From Zeimonas sp035303885 (lineage in GTDB: Bacteria > Pseudomonadota > Gammaproteobacteria > Burkholderiales > Burkholderiaceae_E): a stretch of DNA of 13,019 nucleotides. Positions 1-7,403 of this stretch are shown here, piece by piece. A program made the position numbers and the translations under genes. Under the pieces are notes generated by a model. The model was not told where the DNA came from and ran no database searches. It saw nothing but the letters and a program-made list of their open reading frames with translations. The DNA is taken from assembly GCA_035303885.1 (NCBI GenBank), contig DATGRE010000214.1, forward strand, positions 1-13,019. The letters are read 5' to 3'. Each line of letters opens with the position of its first letter. The stretch's first letter is position 1.

Positions 1-52
1 GAAACCGCGGGGCCGAAGCCGAAGCGAGCACGTGCGCATCCGAACGAATGCG

Positions 53-1504
53 TCACTCGGTCGTCTCGGTCCAGCCCCCGCCCAGCACGCGGTACAGCGT
101 GACCCGGTTGGTCTGCTCGGCGAGCAGCGTGGCGATCAGCGACTGGCGCGCGGCGTACAGCGTGCGCTGCGCATCGAGCAGCACCAGATAGCTGTCGCGA
201 CCCGATTCGTAGCGTGCGCGGGAAAGCTCCTCGGCGCGCCGCGCGGCCGCGACCAGCGCGATCTGCGCGGCCTTCTGTTCGGCGAGCGTGCGCGTGAGTG
301 CGAGCGCGTCGGCCACCTCGCGAAAGCCCACCTGGATCGCGCGCTCGTAGCGGGCGAGCGCGATCTCCCGATCGGCCTGCGTGGCGCGCAACGACGCGCG
401 CAACGCGCCGCCCTGGAAGATCGGCAGGTTCACGCGCGGCGTGTAGGTCCAGAAGCGCGAGCCGGCGCCGAACAGTCCCGAGAGCTCGGTGCTGGCGGTG
501 CCGAACGCACCGGTGAGCGAGATCGACGGAAAGAACGCGGCGCGGGCCGCACCGATGTTCGCGTTCGCCGCACGCAGCTCGTGCTCGGCCTGCAGCACGT
601 CGGGCCGGCGCAGCAGCACCTCGGAGGGCACGCCCTCGGGCAGCGCGCGCAGCCCGCTCACGTTGACGTCGAAGCGATCGGGCACCGACGACTCGTCGAT
701 CGGCACCCCGACCAACAGCCGCAGCGCGTTCAGGGCCTGCGCCGCCTGTCCGGCGAAGCGCGACGCGTCGGTGCGCGCCTGCTCGACCGCGGTCTCGGCC
801 TGGCTCACGTCGAGCGCCGAGACGGCTCCGTACTCGTAGCGCTTGCGCGTGAGCTCGAGCGCCTCCTCGCGGTTCTCGAGCGCGGCCTGCGCCACGCGCG
901 TCGACTCGCGATCGGCGATCCACGTGAGATACGCGTTCGCCACTTCGGCGATCAGACTGAGCTGCACCGTCCGCTGGCTGCTCTCGGTGGCGAAATAGCG
1001 TTCGAGCGCCGAGCGGGCCAGGCTGCGAACGCGGCCGAAGAGGTCGATCTCGAAGGCGGCCAATCCCAGGCTCACCGAGTACTGGTCGCGGAAGGTCGGA
1101 CCGCTTCCACTGGCGCGCGTGGCCGCGCCTTCGATGCCGATCGCCGGCAGCAGGTCGGCGCGCTGGATCCGATACAGCTCGCGCGCGCGTTCGACGTTCA
1201 GTGTCGCCATGCGCAGGTCGCGGTTGTTGGCGAGCGCGAGCTCGATCAGGCGCTCGAGCGCCTCGTCGATGAAGAAATCGCGCCAGCCGACGTCGACGAC
1301 GCCGCGCGTTCCGGTGGCGACGCCGACCGGGCGCTCGGCCTGCACCGCACCGGCGGTGGTCGGCGGCAGCGGCCATTGCGCGGGGATCGTCGCGTCGGCC
1401 ACCGGCATCTCGGGGTCAAGCGACATGCATCCGCCCAGCGCGAGTCCCGCGAGCGCGGCGCCGATCGCCGCGCGGATCCGTCGATGTTCTTTTCGTTCTC
1501 TCAT
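53..1504 (-). CDS. Outer-membrane efflux lipoprotein of an RND pump (NodT/OprM family)
   Basis: This is the outer-membrane channel of the tripartite pump. In its family the protein forms a trimer whose barrel spans the outer membrane and whose alpha-helical tunnel docks on the adaptor. From the ATG at 1504 it has 483 residues: a basic start (MRERKEHRR), a hydrophobic stretch and a lipobox LALGGC with the lipidated Cys at residue 26. Two homologous OEP repeats follow. The family hallmark RRPDVLQAEHELRAANANIG and the following AFFPSISLTG occupy about residues 299-332. Length and motifs fit OprM/NodT proteins. An upstream in-frame ATG at 1546 would add 14 residues; I prefer 1504 because it gives a normal signal peptide, but neither start has a clear Shine-Dalgarno. 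It is the last gene of the operon, 48 bp behind the pump gene (6 bp with the longer start), so it is probably translationally coupled. Family assignment is secure; substrate is unknown. Confidence 0.93.
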   Translation of the reverse strand: MRERKEHRRIRAAIGAALAGLALGGCMSLDPEMPVADATIPAQWPLPPTTAGAVQAERPVGVATGTRGVVDVGWRDFFIDEALERLIELALANNRDLRMATLNVERARELYRIQRADLLPAIGIEGAATRASGSGPTFRDQYSVSLGLAAFEIDLFGRVRSLARSALERYFATESSQRTVQLSLIAEVANAYLTWIADRESTRVAQAALENREEALELTRKRYEYGAVSALDVSQAETAVEQARTDASRFAGQAAQALNALRLLVGVPIDESSVPDRFDVNVSGLRALPEGVPSEVLLRRPDVLQAEHELRAANANIGAARAAFFPSISLTGAFGTASTELSGLFGAGSRFWTYTPRVNLPIFQGGALRASLRATQADREIALARYERAIQVGFREVADALALTRTLAEQKAAQIALVAAARRAEELSRARYESGRDSYLVLLDAQRTLYAARQSLIATLLAEQTNRVTLYRVLGGGWTETTE

Positions 1505-1552
1505 GGCTGTCGAAGTAGGCAGGGGATGCGCGCCCGCCGCGCGCATCCGGCT

Positions 1553-4500
1553 TCAGGGTCGCCGCGCGTGCGACGGCCGCTCGGGAGGTGGCAGGGATCG
1601 ATCGGCCTCGGCGGTGCGATCTTCTTCCTCGTCGGCGCGCCGCTGCCCGCGACGCCGGAACAGGGTTCGCACGAGCACGAAGAACAGCGGCACGAAGAAG
1701 ATGCCCAGGAAGGTGCCGAACAGCATGCCGCCGAGCACGCCGGTGCCGATCGCGTTCTGTGCGCCCGAGCCGGCGCCGGTCGCGATCGCCAGCGGCAGCA
1801 CGCCCAGCCCGAAGGCGAGCGAGGTCATCACGATCGGCCGCAGCCGGTCGCGCACCGCCTGCATCGTCGCCTCGATCAGCCCCATGCCGCGGTCGAGGTT
1901 CTCCTGCGCGAAAGCGACGATCAGGATCGCGTTCTTGCTCGTCAGCCCGACCGTCGTCAGCATCGCCACCTGGAAATAGACGTCGCGCTCGAGCCCGCGC
2001 AGCGACGCGAAGACCGTGGTTCCGAGAATCCCGAGCGGCGCGACCAGCAGCACCGCCGTCGGAATCGTCCAGCTCTCGTACATCGCCGCCAGGCACAGGA
2101 ACACGATGAGCAGCGACAGCGTGTACAGCAGCGGCGTCTGCGCGCCCGCCTGCCGCTCCTGGTACGACAGGCCGCTCCATTCGATGCCGAAGCCCGGCGG
2201 CAACCGTTCGACGATCGCCTCGATCGCCTGCATCGCTTCGCCCGAGCTCACGCCCGGCGCCGCCTCGCCGTTGATCTCCACGGCCGAGACGCCGTTGTAG
2301 CGCTCCAGGCGCGGCGAGCCGTACTCCCAGCGCCAGCTCGCGAAGGCCGAGAACGGCACCATCTCGCCGTTGCGGTTGCGCACGCTCCACAACCGGAAAT
2401 CCTCGGGAACCATGCGAAACGGCGCGTCGGCCTGCATGTAGACGCGCTTGACGCGGCCGCGGTCGAGAAAGTCGTCGATGTAGCGCCCGCCCCAGGCGAT
2501 CGACAGCGTCGTGTTGATCTCGTCCATCGACAGCCCGAGCGCACCGGCCTTGCGCGTGTCGATCTCGATCTGCAGCTGCGGCGTGTCCTCCTGTCCGTTC
2601 GGCCGCACGTTCGCCAGCCGCGTGTCCTGCGCCGCCGCAGCCAACAGGCGGTTGCGCGCGTCGATCAGCGCGGCGTGGCCCCGCGCCGCGTTGTCCTTCA
2701 GATAGAACACGAATCCGCCGGAGGTGCCGAGCTCGGGAACCGCCGGCGGCGTGAACGCGAACACCAGCGCGTCGCGGATCTGCGAGAAGACCCCCATCGC
2801 CCGCTGGGCGACCGCGCTCGCGCGCAGCGCGTCCTCGGCGCGCTCGCTCCAGTCCTTCAGCCGGACGAAGGCGATGCCGACGTTCTGACCGGTGCCGCCG
2901 AAGCTGAAGCCGAGCACGCTGAACACCGAGGCGGCCGCATCCTTTTCCTCCTCGAGGAAGTGGTTCTCCACCCGCCGCATCGACTCGAGCGTGCGCTGCT
3001 GCGTCGCACCCACCGGCGCCTGGACCTGCACGAACAGCACGCCCTGGTCCTCCTGCGGCAGGAACGCGGTGGGCAGCCGGAAGAACAGGAATGCGGCGAG
3101 CGCGACCAGCACTGCGAACACGAGCAGGCCGATCCAGCGTCGTGCGAGCATCCCGCGCACGATCGTCCGATAGCGCTCGCTGGTGCGATCGAAGCCGCGG
3201 TTGAACCAGCCGAAGAAGCCGCGCCGCGGACCGTGCTGCGCGTCACTCGCCTTGAGCATCGTCGCGCACAGCGCCGGCGTGAGGATCAGCGCGACGAACA
3301 CCGACAGCGTCACCGCCGAGATGATCGTCGCCGAGAACTGCCGGTAGATGATCCCGGTGGACCCGCCGAGGAAGGCCATCGGCGCGAACACCGCCGACAG
3401 CACCAGTCCGATGCCGACGAGCGCGCCGCTGATCTCCCGCATCGACTTGCGCGTCGCCTCGACGGGCCCGAGCTTCTCCTCGGTCATCACGCGCTCGACG
3501 TTCTCCACGACGACGATCGCGTCGTCGACGAGCAGGCCGATCGCCAGCACCATCGCGAACATCGTCAGCATGTTGATCGACAGGCCGAGCGCGGCGAGCA
3601 CGCCGAAGGTGCCGAGCAGCACGATCGGCACCGCGATGGTCGGGATCAGCGTCGCGCGGAAGCTCTGCAGGAACAGGAACATCACGAGGAAGACGAGCAC
3701 GATCGCCTCGAGCAGCGTCGTGACGACCCCGCGGATGGCCACGCGCACGAACGGCGTCGTGTCGAAGGGAACGACCGCCTCGAGCCCTGGCGGGAAGAAC
3801 TCGGCGAGCTCGGCGAGCCGCTGCTCGACGCCGCGCGCGGTGTCGAGCGCGTTCGCGCCCGAGGTGAGCGAGACGGCGACGCCGGTGGCAGGGTTGCGGT
3901 TGTAGCGGCTGAGGAACGAATAGGTCTCGGCGCCCAGCTCGACGCGCGCGACGTCGCCGAGCGTGAGCACCGATCCGTCGGGCTCGCTGCGCACGACGAT
4001 GCGGCGAAACTGCTCGGCGTCCTGCAGCCGGCCCTGCGCCGTGATCGTGGCGTTCAGCTGCTGCCCCTCGACGGCAGGCGTGCCGCCGAGCTGGCCGACG
4101 GCGAGCTGCCGGTTCTGCGCGTTGATGGCGCCGACGAGGTCGGCGGGCGTGAGCCCGAAGGTGTCGAGCCGATTCGGATCGAGCCAGATCCGCATCGCGT
4201 ACTGCGCACCGAACACCTGGATCGCGCCGACGCCCTGCACGCGGCTCAGCGGGTCGACGATGTTCGCGACGACGTAGTCGGAGATGTCGTTGCGATCCAT
4301 GCTTCCGTCGGTCGAGACGAAGCCGATGACCATCAGGAAGCCGCTGCGCGACTTGGTCACGTTCACGCCCTGGCGCTGCACCTCCTGCGGCAGCAGCGGC
4401 ATCGCCAGCTGCAGCTTGTTCTGCACCTGCACCTGCGCGATGTCGGGATCGACCCAGTTGTCGAAGGTCAGCGTGATCTCGGCGCGGCCGTTGGAATCGC

Positions 4501-4744
4501 TGGTGGCCGACAGATAGAGCAGGCCGTCCAGGCCCTTCATGTTCTGCTCGATGATCTGCGTCACCGAGTTCTCGACATCGCGTGCCGAGGCGCCCGGATA
4601 GTTCGCGACGACGGAGACGGCGGGCGGCGCGATCGTCGGATACTGCGAGATCGGCAGCGTGAAGATCGACAGGCCGCCGGCGATCATCACGACGATCGCG
4701 AGCACCCACGCGAAGATCGGCCGGCCGATGAAGAACTGCGCCAT
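1553..4744 (-). CDS. RND (HAE1 family) multidrug efflux permease, AcrB/MexB type
   Basis: This is the inner-membrane proton/drug antiporter that drives export across both membranes as a trimer. The 1063 residues match AcrB/MexB length. The N terminus (MAQFFIGRPIFAWVLAI) is the first transmembrane helix, followed by PISQYPTIAPP. TM4 contains the proton-relay pair D407-D408 (AIGLLVDDAIVVVENVERV) in AcrB numbering, and the TM10 lysine sits in LTSKNAILIVAFAQEN near residue 937. F136 and F178, which line the AcrB drug pocket, are at the same positions here. Two large periplasmic loops lie between TM1-2 and TM7-8. The C-terminal tail after TM12 is charged (RRRGQRRADEEED) and probably cytosolic. The start is 15 bp behind the adaptor gene, with a short AAGG two bases before the ATG. 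No key residue is missing, so it should be functional. Exporting a broad range of lipophilic drugs is the family norm; the actual substrates cannot be read from sequence. Confidence 0.97.
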   Translation of the reverse strand: MAQFFIGRPIFAWVLAIVVMIAGGLSIFTLPISQYPTIAPPAVSVVANYPGASARDVENSVTQIIEQNMKGLDGLLYLSATSDSNGRAEITLTFDNWVDPDIAQVQVQNKLQLAMPLLPQEVQRQGVNVTKSRSGFLMVIGFVSTDGSMDRNDISDYVVANIVDPLSRVQGVGAIQVFGAQYAMRIWLDPNRLDTFGLTPADLVGAINAQNRQLAVGQLGGTPAVEGQQLNATITAQGRLQDAEQFRRIVVRSEPDGSVLTLGDVARVELGAETYSFLSRYNRNPATGVAVSLTSGANALDTARGVEQRLAELAEFFPPGLEAVVPFDTTPFVRVAIRGVVTTLLEAIVLVFLVMFLFLQSFRATLIPTIAVPIVLLGTFGVLAALGLSINMLTMFAMVLAIGLLVDDAIVVVENVERVMTEEKLGPVEATRKSMREISGALVGIGLVLSAVFAPMAFLGGSTGIIYRQFSATIISAVTLSVFVALILTPALCATMLKASDAQHGPRRGFFGWFNRGFDRTSERYRTIVRGMLARRWIGLLVFAVLVALAAFLFFRLPTAFLPQEDQGVLFVQVQAPVGATQQRTLESMRRVENHFLEEEKDAAASVFSVLGFSFGGTGQNVGIAFVRLKDWSERAEDALRASAVAQRAMGVFSQIRDALVFAFTPPAVPELGTSGGFVFYLKDNAARGHAALIDARNRLLAAAAQDTRLANVRPNGQEDTPQLQIEIDTRKAGALGLSMDEINTTLSIAWGGRYIDDFLDRGRVKRVYMQADAPFRMVPEDFRLWSVRNRNGEMVPFSAFASWRWEYGSPRLERYNGVSAVEINGEAAPGVSSGEAMQAIEAIVERLPPGFGIEWSGLSYQERQAGAQTPLLYTLSLLIVFLCLAAMYESWTIPTAVLLVAPLGILGTTVFASLRGLERDVYFQVAMLTTVGLTSKNAILIVAFAQENLDRGMGLIEATMQAVRDRLRPIVMTSLAFGLGVLPLAIATGAGSGAQNAIGTGVLGGMLFGTFLGIFFVPLFFVLVRTLFRRRGQRRADEEEDRTAEADRSLPPPERPSHARRP

Positions 4745-4759
4745 CGCCTTAGCGTTCCG

Positions 4760-6187
4760 CTATCCGCCGCGGTCGCCCGGAGCCTGGGGGTCGCCGCGCG
4801 GTTGCGCCGCGTCCGCGGCGTTCGGCGGTTGCGGTGCCGGCGCGGGCTGCGCCTGCGCACGCGCGCCCCGTTGCGGAGGGGCGGCCGCCTCGGCCGATTC
4901 CGTCGGCCTCGAAGCCGTCGATCCCGAAGCCGTCGAGTCCGCGCCCGCCGATCCGGCCGCCGGCTCGCCCGAGGCACGCGCCTGCTCGGGCCCCGCGGAT
5001 TCCGGCGGCGCGGACGGTCCGGACGGCCCCGGCGGCGCCTGCGGCCGCTCGGTCGCCTGCACCGCGACGCCCGGCTGCACTTTCTGCAGCCCTTCGACGA
5101 TCACGCGATCGCCGGCGGCGAGCCCGTCGTCGATCAGCCACTGGTCGCCGATCGTGCGGCTGGCTCGCACCGGCCGGATCTCGACCTTGCCGTCGGGCCC
5201 GACCACCATGGCCGACGCGTTGCCCTTCGGATCGCGCAGGATCGCCTGCTGCGGGGCGAGGATCGCGTTCGGACGCTCGCCGACGGTGACGATCGCACGA
5301 ACGTACATGCCGGGGAGCAGCCATTCGTCGGGGTTGGGCACCTGCACGCGCAACAGGAAGCTGCCGGTACCCGGGTCGACGCTCAGGTCGGCGAACGTGA
5401 GCCGGCCCGGATGCGGATGGGGCGTGCCGTCCTCGAGCAGGATCGTCACCGGGACGTTCTCCGGCGTGCTCAGCGTTCCCGCCTCGACCTCGCGGCGCAG
5501 CTGCAGCAGCTCGCTCGCCGACTGCGTGACGTCGACGTACATCGGATCGAACTGCTGGACGGTGGCGAGCGGCGTCGGCTGGTTGGCGGTGACGAGCGCG
5601 CCCGCCGTCACCGCCGACTTGCCGATGCGGCCGGCGATCGGCGCGTGGATGCGCGCATAGCCGAGCGTGATGCGCGCGTCCTGCAGCGCCGCCTCGGAAG
5701 ACTTCAGGTCGGCCTCGGCCTGTCGAAGCGCGGCGATCGCGTTCTCGTTGTCCTGCTTGCTCACCGCGTTCACCCGGGCGAGCTGGCTCGTGCGCCGCGC
5801 ATTCAGGCGCGCCGATTCGAGCGTCGCCTTCGCGCGGGCGACCGCGGCTTCGGCGCTCTGCACCGCCGCGCGATAGGTCGCGTCCTCGAGCTGATAGAGC
5901 GGCTGGCCCTGCTCCACGTGGCTGCCCTCGGCGAAGAGCCGTTCGCGCACGATGCCGGTGACCTGCGGCCGGACTTCGGCGACGAGGAAGGGATTGGTGC
6001 GCCCGGGCAACTCTCGCGTGAGCACGACCGGTTGCGGCTGCAGCGTCACGACGGTGACCTGCGGCGGCGGCATCTGCCCCGGCGGCTGCTGCGCCGGCCC
6101 GCCCGGTTCTCCGCAAGCCGCCACGAACAAGGCGGACGCGAGGATCAGGGCCCGGAGGCCGCGGGGTACTCGGTGCGGCGCGCGCAA
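4760..6187 (-). CDS. RND efflux periplasmic adaptor lipoprotein (membrane fusion protein, AcrA/MexA type)
   Basis: This adaptor links the RND pump to the outer-membrane channel in the periplasm. I place the start at a TTG (6185-6187), because a strong GGAGGAG lies five bases upstream and the protein then begins MRAPHRVPRGLRALI with a lipobox VAAC, Cys at residue 25. The only in-frame ATG, at 6325, adds 46 residues without signal character and overlaps the upstream gene. Domains in the 475-residue form: split lipoyl domain (about 66-100 and 180-215, with RIHAPIAGRIGKSAVTAGALV), alpha-hairpin (about 104-177), beta-barrel (about 216-300) and membrane-proximal domain ending near 378. After that comes about 98 residues of Ala/Pro/Gly/Ser-rich low-complexity sequence (PQAPPGPSGPSAPPESAGPE and on), absent from AcrA or MexA. 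It includes two copies of STAS encoded by a 12-bp repeat 15 bp apart (4910-4936). It is the first gene of the pump operon. Confidence 0.93.
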   Translation of the reverse strand: MRAPHRVPRGLRALILASALFVAACGEPGGPAQQPPGQMPPPQVTVVTLQPQPVVLTRELPGRTNPFLVAEVRPQVTGIVRERLFAEGSHVEQGQPLYQLEDATYRAAVQSAEAAVARAKATLESARLNARRTSQLARVNAVSKQDNENAIAALRQAEADLKSSEAALQDARITLGYARIHAPIAGRIGKSAVTAGALVTANQPTPLATVQQFDPMYVDVTQSASELLQLRREVEAGTLSTPENVPVTILLEDGTPHPHPGRLTFADLSVDPGTGSFLLRVQVPNPDEWLLPGMYVRAIVTVGERPNAILAPQQAILRDPKGNASAMVVGPDGKVEIRPVRASRTIGDQWLIDDGLAAGDRVIVEGLQKVQPGVAVQATERPQAPPGPSGPSAPPESAGPEQARASGEPAAGSAGADSTASGSTASRPTESAEAAAPPQRGARAQAQPAPAPQPPNAADAAQPRGDPQAPGDRGG

Positions 6188-6293
6188 CGAAACTCCTCCG
6201 AAAATGGCGAGTGTACGGTGGCGCCGCACCCAGGGCCCCGGGAAAGCATCCCGCGTGCCCGACCACCCGTGGGCGGGGAACGATCGCGGCAAC
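6188..6293 (-). promoter_or_regulatory. Upstream region of the efflux operon with two imperfect palindromes and a weak -10-like box
   Basis: This 106-bp gap is the only place in the window where the efflux operon could have its own promoter. On the minus strand a TACACT (6210-6215) could serve as a -10 box about 20 bases before the TTG start; I see no convincing -35. Two imperfect palindromes lie just upstream: GGTGGCGCCGCACC (6217-6230) and CCCAGGGCCCCGGG (6229-6242, symmetrical except for one pair). Sites like these upstream of RND operons are often bound by TetR- or MarR-type repressors, but no such regulator is encoded in the window. The promoter and operator assignment is inference; GC-rich DNA yields such palindromes by chance. 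Confidence 0.25.
6193..6199 (-). promoter_or_regulatory. Ribosome binding site that fixes a TTG start for the efflux adaptor
   Basis: On the minus strand the sequence is GGAGGAG, then TTTCG, then TTG. This near-perfect Shine-Dalgarno at five-base spacing, together with the signal peptide it creates, decides the start of the adaptor gene in favour of TTG at 6187 over the far-upstream ATG at 6325. Confidence 0.8.
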
Positions 6294-6820
6294 CTATGCG
6301 CGCCCGATCCGGCGCAGAACGGCAAGCGTGAGCGATGCGGCCAGCGCCGGCAGCCAGACCCAGCGCAATTCCGAGCCGAGCACGCGGGGCGCGGCGTCGA
6401 TGAAACGATCGAAGCGGATCGGCGAGACCTCGATCACGCGGATCGGAAAGAAGAAACGCTCGTCGGACCCGGCCACAGCAGCGCGATGCCGCTGCCGCCT
6501 GTCGTCAGCATGTCGAGCAACCCGTGCGAGGCGGTGGCTGCCGCCACGAACAGGAAGGCCACGCGCGGCGGCGCACGCAGCCGTCCGGCGACCGCCGCCG
6601 CCAGCGCGGCGAGCGCGACGGCGAAGCCGAGCGAGTGCGTCGCGCCCCGATGCCACCAGAAGCTCGAATGGCCGACGTCGAAACGCCAGGCGACGACGTC
6701 GAGATCGGGGACCAGCGAGGCGACGACGCCGGCCGCGAGCAGCGGCGCCGGAATGCGGCGGGCGCCCAACGCGAGGCCGATCGCGAGCGGCACGGCCGGA
6801 TGACTCAGCAGCGTCGGCAT
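6294..6820 (-). pseudogene. YdjM/DUF457-family membrane-bound metal-dependent hydrolase, frameshifted
   Basis: The product resembles the YdjM-type (DUF457) inner-membrane, putatively metal-dependent hydrolases; the reaction is not known. From the ATG at 6820 (MPTLLSHPAVPLAIGLALGA) the first 118 residues carry the family pattern: H7, D39 and D41 in LVPDLDV, HRGATHS at 57-63, and HGLLDMLTTGG with H99 and D103. The frame then derails into PTSVSSFRSA and stops at 6434. The expected continuation (SDERFFFPIRVIEVSPI and a final hydrophobic helix) is intact one frame over and ends with TAG at 6294-6296. Restoring one base in the GGGTCC (minus strand) near 6466-6471 gives a 175-residue protein of normal family length. 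The region upstream of 6820 holds the ATP synthase terminator, which argues against the longer ATG at 6850. No clear Shine-Dalgarno precedes 6820. It is either a recent pseudogene or a sequencing/assembly error; the fine preservation of the downstream frame suits either. Confidence 0.8.
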
Positions 6821-6837
6821 GGGGGATCCCGGGGACG

Positions 6838-6868
6838 CAAAGCGAAACACCCGCAGGATGCGGGTGTT
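6838..6868 (-). terminator. Probable intrinsic terminator of the ATP synthase operon
   Basis: A perfect 10-bp stem (6846-6855 with 6859-6868, AACACCCGCA on both strands) closes a 3-base loop. Read on the minus strand it is followed by TTTCGCTTT, a broken T tract. It lies about 110 bp beyond the atpC stop and just before the start of the hydrolase gene, the right place to end the atp transcript. The T tract is imperfect, so termination may be partial and the hydrolase may receive read-through. Confidence 0.65.
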
Positions 6869-6917
6869 CGAAGCGATTGCGCGCGGGCTGGACGTGCGCG
6901 CGACGGGCGGGCGAGTC

Positions 6918-6938
6918 GGATGCGCAGCCGGCGCATCC
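6918..6938. repeat. Short inverted repeat downstream of atpC
   Basis: GGATGCGC (6918-6925) and GCGCATCC (6931-6938) form a perfect 8-bp stem with a 5-base loop (AGCCG). It has no T tract on either side, so it is unlikely to terminate by itself. It lies between the atpC stop and the hairpin at 6846-6868 and may protect or shape the 3' end of the atp transcript; that role is a guess. Confidence 0.4.
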
Positions 6939-6975
6939 CGCCGGGAATCGGCGTCCCGGACGATGCGCTCGGCGG

Positions 6976-7395
6976 CTACTTCCGGCTGCGGTACTTGCGC
7001 AGCGCGGCGATCTGGGCGATGGCGGCGGCGAGCTCGGCCTGCGCCTTCGCGTAGTCGATCGCGCCCTCGCGATTGGCCAGCGCCTCCTCGGCCGCACGCT
7101 TGGCCTCCTCGGCCTTCGCCTCGTCGAGATCGCGTCCGCGAATCGCGGTGTCGGCCAGCACCGTCACGCGGTTCGGCTGCACCTCGAGGATGCCGCCGGC
7201 CACGAAGACGAATTCCTCCTCGGCCTGCCCCGGAACCTTGATGCGGACCGCCCCGGGACGGATGCGCGTGATCAGCGGCGTGTGCTGCGGATAGATGCCG
7301 AGCTCGCCCGCCTCGCCCGGCAGCGCGACGAACTCCGCCCTGCCCTCGAAGATGGAGCGCTCGGCGCTTACTACGTCGACGTGGATGGTGTGCAT
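6976..7395 (-). CDS. atpC: ATP synthase F1 subunit epsilon
   Basis: Epsilon belongs to the central stalk. It couples c-ring rotation to the catalytic head and can inhibit ATP hydrolysis through its C-terminal helices. The 139-residue product starts MHTIHVDVVSAERSIFEG and has the N-terminal beta-sandwich (about 1-85) with the typical LPGEAGELGIYPQHTPLIT and FVFVAGGILEVQPNRVTVLAD. A two-helix C-terminal domain (about 90-137) ends in IAALRKYRSRK. Length and motifs are normal. I chose the ATG at 7395; the earlier in-frame ATG at 7446 would start inside the intergenic repeat element and add 17 residues unlike any epsilon. No Shine-Dalgarno precedes the chosen ATG: the heptamer repeats end nine bases before it. 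It is the last gene of the atp operon, 180 bp behind atpD, the widest gap in the operon. Confidence 0.96.
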   Translation of the reverse strand: MHTIHVDVVSAERSIFEGRAEFVALPGEAGELGIYPQHTPLITRIRPGAVRIKVPGQAEEEFVFVAGGILEVQPNRVTVLADTAIRGRDLDEAKAEEAKRAAEEALANREGAIDYAKAQAELAAAIAQIAALRKYRSRK

Positions 7396-7403
7396 TTTTC
7401 GAA

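Noticed and set aside
32..6331. A 2099-codon open frame on the plus strand across the whole efflux operon
   Set aside because: It is the antisense shadow of three well-supported minus-strand genes and an intergenic gap. The translation is Arg/Ala/His/Glu-rich with no domain pattern, as expected when GC-rich codon use removes stops from an antisense frame.
6467..7097. Long minus-strand frame running into the hydrolase C terminus from 7097
   Set aside because: Only its last 57 codons or so resemble the hydrolase family; the rest is out of frame with the true N-terminal part and overlaps atpC and the terminator.
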